63,307 nt of DNA from an uncultured Mycoplasmatota bacterium (GTDB taxonomy: Bacteria > Bacillota_I > Bacilli_A > RF39 > UBA660), in assembly GCA_900556025.1 (NCBI GenBank), contig USNG01000002.1:1-63307 (forward strand), read 5' to 3'. Under the pieces are notes generated by a model that saw only the letters and a list, made by a program, of their open reading frames with translations, did not search any database and was not told the DNA's origin. A program made the translations under genes and the position numbers. This document shows positions 9,881-18,656 of the stretch, piece after piece; position 1 is the first letter of the stretch, and every line of letters begins with the position of its first letter.

Positions 9881-10747
9881 TTATTTGTTACTTTTATAAT
9901 AGAAGAAGTCAAAGTTCTTATATATTTCATTAAATGTTTTTCTAACTGCTTCAGTAACGCCTAAAACTTCAGCAACTAATAAATAACTTCTCCATGTTTC
10001 TGCGTCTATCCATTTAGTATCTGGATTAGAATTGCATATTTGAACATAATTTTTCATATATCTTGAGAAACCTAATATTTGTTTAGCACTTTCAATTAAT
10101 TGATTTCCAAAAATTAGTTCTTCATTTTTAGTAGTACCTGTTGCTTGAACATTTGGGTCTTTACAAGAAATTAATCCTTCTCCAATATATCTTTCTTTTT
10201 CATGAGCTAATACTCTAGAGAAAAATATATTTATTTCTTGTTTATTTTTATTTGTCCATTTATCAAAGTCTTTTTTAGATAATTCATAATTTTTAGATGC
10301 ACTACTTAATAATTCATATGCTTCTGATTCTAAAATACTTTCAAATCCAGTATAATCACTAAAATGTAAAACATTAATTAATTTACCAAAAAGTGTTTTC
10401 TTTTGAGTCATTTTAACTTTCTCATTTTTTAACCAAGTTAATAATAATGCGCCTAATAAATCACTTTTATCTTCTAATAAATTAAATGTGTCAGCAATAA
10501 AATATATTGCAAATAAATCACCATCACAAGGTGCTTTATCATAGTAGTAATCATCTTGCACAACTAATTTTAATCTACCATTTTCTTCTACAACATTAGT
10601 TGCAGTATTATCTACTTCTGTTGTTTGAACTGGTGTATTATTAGCAGCTAATCTTTCTTCTAATGATGCATCTTGAATTGTATATACTTCTTCTGGTTTT
10701 TGTTCATTGTTCTCATTCATATTATTTTCCTCTTTATTATCATCCAT
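9881..10747 (-). CDS. Soluble protein resembling the C-terminal domain of DUF2207 membrane proteins
   Basis: After an acidic, low-complexity N-terminal tail (about residues 1-55) comes a segment that reads like the cytoplasmic C-terminus of DUF2207 proteins: DGDLFAIYFIADTF, a LKNEKV beta wing, FDKWTNKN and a late WRSYLLVAEVLGV helix. In full DUF2207 proteins these follow a secreted domain and membrane segments, which are absent here (288 residues, no hydrophobic segment). It may act as a stand-alone cytoplasmic partner. The gene stands alone between a shared terminator and the divergent RNA-methyltransferase operon. Confidence 0.5.
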   Translation of the reverse strand: MDDNKEENNMNENNEQKPEEVYTIQDASLEERLAANNTPVQTTEVDNTATNVVEENGRLKLVVQDDYYYDKAPCDGDLFAIYFIADTFNLLEDKSDLLGALLLTWLKNEKVKMTQKKTLFGKLINVLHFSDYTGFESILESEAYELLSSASKNYELSKKDFDKWTNKNKQEINIFFSRVLAHEKERYIGEGLISCKDPNVQATGTTKNEELIFGNQLIESAKQILGFSRYMKNYVQICNSNPDTKWIDAETWRSYLLVAEVLGVTEAVRKTFNEIYKNFDFFYYKSNK

Positions 10748-10860
10748 AATATTATTATATACATTTAATTTTTTGTTGTAAATAAAAAAAGATTAAGGTG
10801 TACTTTTTTATGTAAATATTATTTCTATATGATATAATATGTATGTAATTAGGAGGGCAT

Positions 10861-11742
10861 ATGTTAGTTAGCAATTCTTGGGTAGATTATGAATGTATTG
10901 ATGCTGGTAATGCTGAAAAGCTTGAAAGATGGAAAGATGTTATTTTAAGAAGACCTGAGCCTTGGGCTTTATGGACTCATAAACAAAATAATATATGGGA
11001 AAGTTATCATGCTATTTATCATAGAAGTGATAAAGGTGGAGGATATTGGGAAAAGAAACATAATTTTCCTGAGTTTTGGACTGTAAAATATAAAGATTTA
11101 ACTTTTAAAGTTAGTCCAACTGGATTTAAACATACTGGACTTTTTCCAGAACAAGCAGCTAATTGGGATTTTATAATAAATAAAATAAGAAATGCTAATA
11201 GACCTATAAAAGTTCTTAATTTGTTTGCATATACTGGAGGAGCTACGATGGCTGCTTCTTATGCTGGAGCAGTAGAGGTAGTTCATGTTGATGCAAGTCA
11301 AGGAATGAATGATTGGGCAAAAGAAAATGCTAAATTGTCACATTTAGAGAATAATAAAATTAGATATATATGTGATGATTGTTTAAAGTTTGTTGAAAGA
11401 GAAAAGAGAAGAGGAAATAAGTATGATGCGATTATTATGGACCCACCTACTTATGGAAGAGGTCCTTCTAAAGAATTATGGAGATTTGAAGATAGTTTAA
11501 ATAAACTAATTGATTCTTGTATTGATATATTGAGTGATAAACCTTTATTTTTACTTATAAGTTCTTATACTAAAGGTATTACTCCAGTGATTCTTCAAAA
11601 TATTATTAATACAAGTATTGAAGGTAAACTTAAAGATGGTGTTGTTTCTACTGATGAAATAGGTTTAAAGATTACTAAATCTAATATGATACTTCCTTGT
11701 GGAGTATATGGAAGGTGGGAATGTAATGAAGAAAATAGCTAA
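10861..11742 (+). CDS. SAM-dependent rRNA-type methyltransferase (COG1092-like)
   Basis: This is a class I methyltransferase of the RlmI/RlmK-like group. Key parts visible are the AdoMet loop VLNLFAYTGGATM (about residues 119-131), an acidic VVHVDAS strand, and motif IV in the form DPPTYGRG (about 196-203). A distinctive N-terminal extension with WESYHAIYHRSD and the GLFPEQAANW segment also fits the group. The target is probably 23S rRNA cytosine or guanine, but this is family inference. It heads a run of five same-strand genes that overlap or nearly touch and mostly concern RNA modification. A GGAGG site precedes ATG 10861. Confidence 0.8.
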   Translation: MLVSNSWVDYECIDAGNAEKLERWKDVILRRPEPWALWTHKQNNIWESYHAIYHRSDKGGGYWEKKHNFPEFWTVKYKDLTFKVSPTGFKHTGLFPEQAANWDFIINKIRNANRPIKVLNLFAYTGGATMAASYAGAVEVVHVDASQGMNDWAKENAKLSHLENNKIRYICDDCLKFVEREKRRGNKYDAIIMDPPTYGRGPSKELWRFEDSLNKLIDSCIDILSDKPLFLLISSYTKGITPVILQNIINTSIEGKLKDGVVSTDEIGLKITKSNMILPCGVYGRWECNEENS

Positions 11743-12100
11743 AAGAATATTTGTTTTAGTACTTGGAGTTATTTTGATAAGTCTTTCCATTATTGCTTTT
11801 GGTAATTTAGATGATAGTGTACAGACAGGAATGTATATACCTATTGTGAGTGAGTATAGTTTAGTTGACAAATCAGAAGATTGTGAAAAAGCACTTGAAT
11901 TGATATATGAAACTACTACAACTGCTTATTTCTTAAATTGCTTTAAAAGTAATAGTATATATTTAGAATATGCTGATGGAACTATTATTACATTAAGAGA
12001 AGCATTAGATGGAGAAAAGGTGACAATTGAATCATTAATTGATCATGGATTAGAAGTTACTACTGAACCAATAAGGTCATCAAGTGTTGTAAATGAATAA
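11726..12100 (+). CDS. Small membrane-anchored or secreted protein, unknown
   Basis: The 124-residue protein starts with a Lys-rich tip and one hydrophobic segment (about residues 8-28), then a soluble extracytoplasmic domain with two Cys (the CEKA and LNCF segments). There is no clear lipobox. ATG 11726 is preferred because GGAAGGTGG lies just upstream; earlier in-frame starts lack one. It overlaps the methyltransferase end by 17 bp and the next gene by 8 bp, so it is translated with them, although it has no obvious link to RNA modification. Confidence 0.6.
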   Translation: MKKIAKRIFVLVLGVILISLSIIAFGNLDDSVQTGMYIPIVSEYSLVDKSEDCEKALELIYETTTTAYFLNCFKSNSIYLEYADGTIITLREALDGEKVTIESLIDHGLEVTTEPIRSSSVVNE

Positions 12101-12749
12101 GATAAATGTAATATATGAAGATAATCATTTATTAGTAGTAGAAAAGCCAATAAATGTTCCAGTACAAGAAGATGAGAGTAAAGATGAAGATTTTTTATCA
12201 ATACTTAAAAATTATATTAAAGTTAAATATAATAAACCTGGTAATGTTTATTTAGGACTCGTACATAGGTTAGATAGACCTGTAGGTGGGATTATGGTTT
12301 TTGCTAAAACAAGTAAATGTGCTAGTAGATTATCTGAACAAATAAGAACTAAAAAATTTAAAAAAGTATATAATGCAGTATGTGTTGGAAAAATAAATGA
12401 TTCTGGTAAATTAGTGGATTATTTACTAAAAGATAGAAAGAAAAATATAGTAAAAGTAGATAAGAGTGGTAAAGAATGTATTTTATATTATAAAAGACTA
12501 AATTATAAAAATAATTTATCTTTAGTTGAAATTAATTTAGAAACTGGAAGAAGTCATCAGATAAGAGTTCAATTATCTAACTATGGTTATCCATTATATG
12601 GAGATCAAAAGTATAATAAAAATTCTAAAGTAGGTGAACAAATTGCTTTATTTGCTAAATCAATAGAGTTTTATCATCCAGTGAGTAATGAAAAGTTACA
12701 TTTTGAAATAGATTTACCTAATAGGGAGCCATTTTTATATTTTAAATAG
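12093..12749 (+). CDS. RluA-family pseudouridine synthase
   Basis: The enzyme isomerises specific uridines in rRNA or tRNA to pseudouridine. The RluA catalytic motif HRLDRPVGG (about residues 60-68) contains the essential Asp. YEDNHLLVVEKP near the start and the LETGRSHQIRVQLS block further on complete the family pattern. There is no S4 domain, so it is of the short type (218 residues). The start overlaps the preceding gene by 8 bp, and the KsgA-like gene begins 9 bp after its stop. The specific target nucleotide cannot be read from the sequence. Confidence 0.9.
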   Translation: MNKINVIYEDNHLLVVEKPINVPVQEDESKDEDFLSILKNYIKVKYNKPGNVYLGLVHRLDRPVGGIMVFAKTSKCASRLSEQIRTKKFKKVYNAVCVGKINDSGKLVDYLLKDRKKNIVKVDKSGKECILYYKRLNYKNNLSLVEINLETGRSHQIRVQLSNYGYPLYGDQKYNKNSKVGEQIALFAKSIEFYHPVSNEKLHFEIDLPNREPFLYFK

Positions 12750-12757
12750 GAGTAGTT

Positions 12758-13552
12758 ATGGAAGAAGAATTTATAAATGATATAGATTATTTAGATCAAC
12801 ATTTTTTAGTTGATAAAGGGGTTATAAATGCATTTGTTGATGCAGCTGATATTAAGATTACTGAAGATGTAGTTGAGATTGGACCAGGCAAATGTGAAAT
12901 AAGTGATATTTTAGCTAGGAGAAGTAAGCATTTGACTTGTATTGAGATTGATGAGTCTTTAGAACATTATATTAATGTGTTAAAAGATAAACATAGAAAT
13001 GTAGATGTTATATATGGTAATGCATTAACTGAATATATTCCTGATTGTAATAAAATAGTTTCTGCTTTACCTTATTATATAACTGAACCATTTATTGAAA
13101 AATTATTACGTTGTAATTTTGATAGTGCAATTTTGATAGTTGGTAAAAAGTTTGCTGATGCGGTTAATGAAAAGAAGTCTACTAAATTAGCACTTTTAAC
13201 TAATTCATTTTTTAAGGTTACTAAAATGATGGATATACCACCAGAAGCATTTAATCCTAAACCTAGAGTTATGTCATCTATAATAAAATTAGTTCCCATA
13301 AAAAGAGATGAGTTAAATAATAATTTTAAAATGTTTATATTTAGAGAATTATTCTTTCATAGAGATAGAAAACTTAAGAATGATTTAATGGAATCATTAA
13401 TTGAATTTTCTAAAGTACATGGTGTTAAACTAACAAAAAAAGAAAGTAAAAAGATAATTCAAGATTATAATATACCTGCTGAAACATTAGATAAAATGAT
13501 AGAAAACTTATCAAATGATGAATATGAATATTTATATGGAGTTTTGGAATGA
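12758..13552 (+). CDS. KsgA/Dim1-type rRNA adenine dimethyltransferase homologue with altered motif IV
   Basis: The overall layout is that of KsgA/Erm enzymes, which dimethylate adenines in small-subunit rRNA: DQHFLVDKGVI near the N-terminus, AdoMet motif VVEIGPGKC (about residues 38-46), acidic IEID, and a late PEAFNPKPRVMS block. Motif IV, normally NLPY with a target-base-positioning Asn, reads SALPYYIT (about 102-109), so Asn is replaced by Ala103. This makes canonical activity doubtful; it might use a different target or be a paralogue. It is 264 residues, near normal length. The stop overlaps the next start as ATGA, indicating coupling. Confidence 0.75.
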   Translation: MEEEFINDIDYLDQHFLVDKGVINAFVDAADIKITEDVVEIGPGKCEISDILARRSKHLTCIEIDESLEHYINVLKDKHRNVDVIYGNALTEYIPDCNKIVSALPYYITEPFIEKLLRCNFDSAILIVGKKFADAVNEKKSTKLALLTNSFFKVTKMMDIPPEAFNPKPRVMSSIIKLVPIKRDELNNNFKMFIFRELFFHRDRKLKNDLMESLIEFSKVHGVKLTKKESKKIIQDYNIPAETLDKMIENLSNDEYEYLYGVLE

Positions 13553-13977
13553 AAAAAGTAATGATAGCTTGTTCTACATGCTTTTATGATAAGATTGATG
13601 AAATATCAAAAGAATTAATTAAACTTGGTTTTGATATTATATATCCAAATGGATATAATGAAAAAAACGAGTGGAGAGATGATTTTAATGAAGAAGAGTA
13701 TGTAAAATTCTTCAAGAAGATGTTTGCTAATAGTAGAGATAAAACATGTAAAACAGATATTTTATTAGTTTTGAATTTTGATAAAGTTAAAAATGGCAAA
13801 GTTCTTTCTAATTATATTGGGGCATCTACATTTTTAGAAATATATGAAGCTAGTATGAACAATAAAAAAGTATATTTAATGAATCCAATACCTGTTAATT
13901 TATTATATGAAGAAATTAAAGGGTGTGGAGTAGAAGTTATTAATTGTGATTTAAACAAACTAAAAGAAGAAATTTAA
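13549..13977 (+). CDS. Nucleoside 2-deoxyribosyltransferase-like fold protein
   Basis: The 142-residue protein has the small alpha/beta layout of the deoxyribosyltransferase/DUF4406 superfamily: a first strand with MIACSTCF, a mid-protein DILLVLNFDK strand, and the NYIGASTFLEIYEASMNNKKVYLMN block, in which a Glu usually serves as nucleophile. Members can hydrolyse or transfer nucleoside bases, but many are uncharacterised. It is the last gene of the RNA-modification operon and is coupled by ATGA overlap to the KsgA-like gene. A terminator overlaps its stop. Confidence 0.6.
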   Translation: MKKVMIACSTCFYDKIDEISKELIKLGFDIIYPNGYNEKNEWRDDFNEEEYVKFFKKMFANSRDKTCKTDILLVLNFDKVKNGKVLSNYIGASTFLEIYEASMNNKKVYLMNPIPVNLLYEEIKGCGVEVINCDLNKLKEEI

Positions 13978-13988
13978 TTCTTCTTTTT
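13962..13988. terminator. Bidirectional terminator
   Basis: AAAAGAAGAA (13962-13971) pairs with TTCTTCTTTT (13978-13987); it overlaps the stop codons of the convergent operon end and the TetR gene. Confidence 0.65.
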
Positions 13989-14596
13989 TAATTTAACATA
14001 TTTCTTATTTCTTTATATAAATAAGGTTTTAATTCATTTATTGGAAGAGGTTCATTATATAAAATTGAAGTATAGCAACATCCACCAACTAATTCAACTA
14101 TCATATATAGTTTTACATCTGGATTTTCTAAGTCAGTATCATATTTTTTTAATTCTTCAATAAATATTTCTTTTAAATTTGAATATTTTTCATCTATTAG
14201 CTTAATAATATTTTTGTTATATAAAGCTATAGATAAATTCTTATTTATTAATTTGCTTATATCTTTATTTTTTGATAAGTTATCTATAATATAGTCTATT
14301 ACACTTATTAATTTATCTGGAAAATTATCTAGATTTTTTTTCTTTGTTTTATTAATTGCGTCATTAAATAATTCTTGTGTTTTTTCTAATATTAATTTTT
14401 CATTAATATCCCATTTATCCTTAAAATATAAATAAAATGTTCCTTTAGCAACTCCTGCCTTATCAACTATATTAGTTATTGATGTATCGTAGATTCCTTT
14501 ATCTGTAAATAAGCTAAATGCTGCGTCTAATAACTTTTCTTTTTTAATCTTTTTATTCTCTTCTATTTTTGAAATAGTTTCACTTATTTTATTCAT
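13988..14596 (-). CDS. TetR-family repressor of the divergent MMPL gene
   Basis: The N-terminal DNA-binding domain is clear: KEKLLDAAFSLFTDKG, then TSITNIVDKAGVAKGTFYLYF (about residues 20-60 from this start). The rest is a helical ligand-binding domain with a VELVGGCCYT segment late on. I take ATG 14596 (GAAGTGA upstream) as the start. A longer frame to 14713 exists, but it would run through the promoter and operators. It is divergent from the MMPL exporter and almost certainly regulates it through two matching palindromes at 14667-14679 and 14700-14712. The inducing ligand is unknown. Confidence 0.88.
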   Translation of the reverse strand: MNKISETISKIEENKKIKKEKLLDAAFSLFTDKGIYDTSITNIVDKAGVAKGTFYLYFKDKWDINEKLILEKTQELFNDAINKTKKKNLDNFPDKLISVIDYIIDNLSKNKDISKLINKNLSIALYNKNIIKLIDEKYSNLKEIFIEELKKYDTDLENPDVKLYMIVELVGGCCYTSILYNEPLPINELKPYLYKEIRNMLN

Positions 14597-14665
14597 AGTT
14601 TCACTTCTTTCTAATAAAATCTTAATATATATCTCAAATAAAGTCAATAAAAATTCGATTATATA

Positions 14666-14712
14666 TTGACTATTAGTCATTTTTGAGATATAATCAAAAT
14701 GACTTTTGGTCA
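14666..14712 (+). promoter_or_regulatory. MMPL promoter flanked by two TetR-type operators
   Basis: TTGACT (14666-14671) and TATAAT (14689-14694) have a 17-bp spacer. TGACTATTAGTCA (14667-14679) overlaps the -35 box and TGACTTTTGGTCA (14700-14712) covers the expected start point. The two 13-bp palindromes share TGACT/GGTCA-type arms and are centred 33 bp apart (about three helical turns), so repressors would bind the same face. Confidence 0.8.
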
Positions 14713-14725
14713 TAGGAGGGATATT

Positions 14726-17700
14726 ATGAATAAAGTCGGGGAGTTTATTTGTAAAAATAAATTAACTATAATAATTTTATCTTTGATTTTTTTAGTTTTA
14801 TCTTTGATAGGTTATGCTAATACTAAAATAAATTATGATATATTAGTATACCTACCTGATACGATTGAAACTATGAAAGGTCAAGACATATTAAAAAATG
14901 ATTTTGATATGGGAGCTTTTACTATTATTAGTGTTGATAATTCTAGTCAAAAAGAAATTATTGATATTGAAGATAGTATTAGAAATATTGATGGAGTAAA
15001 TAAAGTTCTATGTATCGATGATGTTATTGGAACAACTATTCCATTTGAAATATTACCTGATAATGTAATAGGAAAAGTTAAAAATGGAGATAGTACGTTA
15101 GTAATGGTAACATTTAATGAATCTACTTCAAATAGTAAAACGCTTGATGCAATTGAAGACATAAGAACTTTAATGAATGGTAAAGCTAAAGTTGGTGGTA
15201 TGAGTGCTATTGTACTTGATACTATGAACTTATCAAATAAAGAAGTTGTTATTTATGTAGTAATTGCTGTAGCTTTATGTTTAATTGTATTGATGTTATC
15301 TTTAGATTCTTATTTAGTACCTGTATTATTACTATTAAATATTGGAATTGCTATTATGTATAATATGGGAACTAATGTGTTCTTTGGTGAAATATCATAT
15401 ATTACTAAAGCAATAAGTGCTGTTTTACAATTAGGTGTTACTACTGATTTCTCTATATTCTTGTATCATAAATATCAATATTATAAAACAAAAGAAAAGA
15501 ATATTGAATCTGCTATGGTAAGAGCTATTAGTGATACAATGGTTTCTGTTATTGGTAGTTCTTTAACTACAATTGCTGGATTTTTAGCATTATGTAGTAT
15601 GAATTTAACTTTAGGTAAAGATATTGGTCTTGTAATGGCTAAAGGAGTCTTATTTGGAGTTGTTTGTGTACTTACAGTATTTCCAGCTATGTTATTAATA
15701 TTTGATAAACAACTTGAAAAAACAAAACATAAAGAATTGTTACCACAATTTAATGGAGTAAGAAAATTTACTGTTAAACATTATAAAGCAATATTTGCCT
15801 TATTCTTACTATTATTAGTACCTGCTTATATTGGAAATAGTAAATCTGAAGTTTATTATAATTTAGATAGAAGTTTACCAAGTAATTTAGATAGTATTGT
15901 TGCTAATAAAGAATTAAAAGAAAAATTTGATATAGTATCACCTGAAGTGGTAATTGTTGATGCTAATTTATCTGATTCTGATATGTCTAGTTTGATTGAT
16001 GATATTAAATCTATTGAAGGAATTAGCTTAGTTCTTAGTACTAATGATTTAACAAAATATGGTTTTCCATTAGAAATATTAGATAGTGATTTAACTAGTA
16101 TGGTTAAAAATGATAAATATCAATTATTATTAGTTAATTCTGAATATGAAGTTGCTAGTGATAGCTTAAATAAACAAATTGTTAAAGTAAATGATGTTGT
16201 TAAAGAATATGATAAAAATGCTATTATAGCTGGTGAAGGACCTCTAACAAATGATTTAATTAAAATAAGTGATGAAGACTTTAATAATGTAAATTATGTA
16301 TCTATTGGTGTTATATTTGTAATTATGTTATTTGTCTTAAAGTCATTATCTTTACCAGTATTATTAATATCTGCTATAGAATTTGCTATATTTGTTAATG
16401 TATCTGTTTCATATTATACAGGTGTTACATTACCATTTATTGCATCTATAGTAATTGGTACTATTCAATTGGGAGCTACTATTGATTATGCTATTTTAAT
16501 GACTACTAAATATTTAGAATTAAGAAGTGAAGGTAGAGATAAATTTGAAGCAATTGATAAATCATTAAAAGCAAGTATATCTTCAATATTTGTTAGTGGT
16601 ATGTGTTTCTTTGCTGCTACTATTGGAGTAGGTCTTTATACAGATTTAGAGTTAATTGGCTCAATATGTACATTAATTTCTAGAGGAGCAATTATAAGTA
16701 TGTTAGTTGTAATATTTATATTACCATCATTATTACTTATATTTGATAAATTAATTTGTAAAACAACTGCTTGTTTTAAGAAGGAGAAGGTAAAAATGAA
16801 AAATAAAAAATTAGCTGGAGTTTTATTAGCAGTAACTTTATTATTACCTTGTAATTTAATGGCTGCTACTAAAGATGAAACTGTTTATTCTAAACTAAAT
16901 ACTGATGGAAGTGTTAATAAAACAATTGTTAGTAATCATATATCTGGATTAAAAACTGGAAGTTATTATGATAGAACTAACTTAAGCAAAATAGTTAATG
17001 TTAATGGAAAAGAAACATATAAAATTGAAAAAAATAACTTAACTTGGGATAGTAAAGGTGAAGATCTTTATTATAGAGGTGAATCTAGTGAAAATTTACC
17101 AATTAATGTTTCAATTAAATATTATTTAAATAATGAAGAAACTAATTATAAAGATATGATTGGTGAAAGTGGAGATGTTAAAATTGTTATTAAATATTCT
17201 AATACTTTAAAAAATAGAGTTAGTGTTAATGGAAGTAAACAAACTTTATATACACCATTTATGGTTGGTATGATAAGTACCCTTGATAAGAAAAACAATA
17301 GTAATCTTACTGTAAGTAACGGTAAAGTTATGGATAATGGATTAAATTATACAATTCTTGGAGTAGCTGTGCCAGGTATGTATGAAAGCTTAAATTTAAG
17401 TTCATTAAAGAATACTGATACTATTACTATTAAATATACAACTAAATCATATGAATTTAATAATATTTATAATATTGCTACTAGTAATTTATTTGATGAT
17501 GATATTGATTTTAGTGAATTAAATAAAATATATTCAAGTATTAATAAATTATCTGATAGTACTAAGTTGTTAGTTGATGGAAGTAAAAAATTAAGTGAAG
17601 GAATTAATGATTATGGTACTAAATTTAATACTTATGCTAATTCAATTAATACTTTAGATACAAAAGTAAAATATTTAAATCAAAAATATAATGAATTATA

Positions 17701-18433
17701 TATGGGTATTAATCAAATGGATGAAAGTGTTAATGGTATGGTTCAATATGCTGGAGCTTTTGAAACATTAAATAATGCTGTTACTACTTTATCTGGTTAT
17801 ACTAATGCTATGGTAGAAAATAGTGATAAATTAAATACCACTATTAATGGAACTGTTCAAAAATTAACTGAACATATTGTTACACTTGAAAAAATTAAAG
17901 CAACAACTATTGATAGTGAAACTGCTAATTTATTAGATGAAGAGATCAAAAAATTAACTTTAGAATTACAAAATGCTAAATTAGATGAATTAGGAAAAGA
18001 AGTTAGTGAACTTGATACTAATGTTAAAGCATTAAACAAAAATACAGAAGTATTAGCAGTAAATGGAAATAAAATAGTTACTGGATTAAGTTCTACTAAA
18101 GAAAGTGTTGATAAATTAACACAAGGTGCTAAAGAATTAGGTGCTGGATTAAATACATTAAGTAGCTCTGTTAGTGAATTAAATGCTTATGCTAAAGAAT
18201 TTAATAAATCAACATTGAAATTAGTTAATGGTGCTAATACATTAAGTGAAGGGTTAAACACATTAAATATAAAAGGTATTAGTAAAATAAGTAGTGTTGC
18301 TAATGGTAAATTAAAAACTACTACTAGTAAATTAGAAAAAATGACTCAATTAGCTAAAAATTATAATAGTTTCTCAATGAAAGATAAAAATTCAGATGGA
18401 TCAACTAAATTTATCATGATAGTTAGTGAATAA
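14726..18433 (+). CDS. MMPL/RND transporter fused to a secreted helical domain
   Basis: Residues 1-690 form a complete MMPL-type proton-driven transporter with two repeated halves of about six membrane segments. The transmembrane-Asp motifs are visible (TTDFSIFLYHKY in the first half, GATIDYAILMTTKY in the second). Residue 691 starts a segment with its own signal-peptide look (MKNKK, then a hydrophobic core, then AAT). A beta-rich region and a long repetitive coiled region with LxxG-type heptads, like YhgE/Pip-type proteins, follow. An AAGGAGAAGG site precedes the internal ATG at 16796, so a separate secreted product may also be made. ATG 14726 follows AGGAGGG. Such exporters often move lipids or amphiphilic drugs. 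TetR regulated. Confidence 0.82.
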   Translation: MNKVGEFICKNKLTIIILSLIFLVLSLIGYANTKINYDILVYLPDTIETMKGQDILKNDFDMGAFTIISVDNSSQKEIIDIEDSIRNIDGVNKVLCIDDVIGTTIPFEILPDNVIGKVKNGDSTLVMVTFNESTSNSKTLDAIEDIRTLMNGKAKVGGMSAIVLDTMNLSNKEVVIYVVIAVALCLIVLMLSLDSYLVPVLLLLNIGIAIMYNMGTNVFFGEISYITKAISAVLQLGVTTDFSIFLYHKYQYYKTKEKNIESAMVRAISDTMVSVIGSSLTTIAGFLALCSMNLTLGKDIGLVMAKGVLFGVVCVLTVFPAMLLIFDKQLEKTKHKELLPQFNGVRKFTVKHYKAIFALFLLLLVPAYIGNSKSEVYYNLDRSLPSNLDSIVANKELKEKFDIVSPEVVIVDANLSDSDMSSLIDDIKSIEGISLVLSTNDLTKYGFPLEILDSDLTSMVKNDKYQLLLVNSEYEVASDSLNKQIVKVNDVVKEYDKNAIIAGEGPLTNDLIKISDEDFNNVNYVSIGVIFVIMLFVLKSLSLPVLLISAIEFAIFVNVSVSYYTGVTLPFIASIVIGTIQLGATIDYAILMTTKYLELRSEGRDKFEAIDKSLKASISSIFVSGMCFFAATIGVGLYTDLELIGSICTLISRGAIISMLVVIFILPSLLLIFDKLICKTTACFKKEKVKMKNKKLAGVLLAVTLLLPCNLMAATKDETVYSKLNTDGSVNKTIVSNHISGLKTGSYYDRTNLSKIVNVNGKETYKIEKNNLTWDSKGEDLYYRGESSENLPINVSIKYYLNNEETNYKDMIGESGDVKIVIKYSNTLKNRVSVNGSKQTLYTPFMVGMISTLDKKNNSNLTVSNGKVMDNGLNYTILGVAVPGMYESLNLSSLKNTDTITIKYTTKSYEFNNIYNIATSNLFDDDIDFSELNKIYSSINKLSDSTKLLVDGSKKLSEGINDYGTKFNTYANSINTLDTKVKYLNQKYNELYMGINQMDESVNGMVQYAGAFETLNNAVTTLSGYTNAMVENSDKLNTTINGTVQKLTEHIVTLEKIKATTIDSETANLLDEEIKKLTLELQNAKLDELGKEVSELDTNVKALNKNTEVLAVNGNKIVTGLSSTKESVDKLTQGAKELGAGLNTLSSSVSELNAYAKEFNKSTLKLVNGANTLSEGLNTLNIKGISKISSVANGKLKTTTSKLEKMTQLAKNYNSFSMKDKNSDGSTKFIMIVSE

Positions 18434-18444
18434 TTAAGCTTTTT

Positions 18445-18475
18445 AAGAATTGTAAACTTTACAATTCTTTTTTTA
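18445..18475 (+). terminator. Terminator of the MMPL gene
   Basis: A perfect 12-bp stem (AAGAATTGTAAA with TTTACAATTCTT, 18445-18456 and 18458-18469) is followed by a T run. Confidence 0.85.
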
Positions 18476-18538
18476 TGGGAAACTACTTTTCTTTTTTATA
18501 CTTTTAAGTTATAATATGTTTTGAAAGGGTGATATTAT

Positions 18539-18592
18539 ATGTATAGTATTAATCATGTTATTATGTATACTTATGGTATCACACTTTGTTAA
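18539..18592 (+). CDS. Leader peptide of 17 residues for the ABC-F/APH gene
   Basis: ATG 18539 follows GAAAGGGTGAT and encodes MYSINHVIMYTYGITLC, ending inside the 5' arm of the downstream hairpin. TATAAT at 18510-18515 is a likely -10 box. A short translated leader ending in a terminator stem is the classic arrangement upstream of drug-inducible ABC-F and rRNA-methylase genes, where a drug-stalled ribosome changes the folding. Confidence 0.7.
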   Translation: MYSINHVIMYTYGITLC

Positions 18593-18649
18593 ATCCTTTA
18601 AAGAAATAACAAGTGTGATTTTTTTTAGCATGCAATAAAATTTAAAGGA
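18578..18649 (+). promoter_or_regulatory. Attenuator with loop complementary to the ABC-F ribosome binding site
   Basis: ATCACACTTTGTT (18578-18590) pairs with AACAAGTGTGAT (18608-18619) with one bulge, then eight T: an intrinsic terminator before the ABC-F gene. Its loop contains TCCTTTAAA (18594-18602), an exact complement of TTTAAAGGA (18641-18649), the gene's Shine-Dalgarno region. Alternative pairings could therefore control both termination and translation. Confidence 0.7.
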
Positions 18650-18656
18650 GAAAATT

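Noticed and set aside
16780..16800. Possible missed stop codon or frameshift between the MMPL and secreted-domain parts
   Set aside because: The frame is continuous in the given sequence with no homopolymer that obviously hides an error; kept as a fusion but flagged for read checking.
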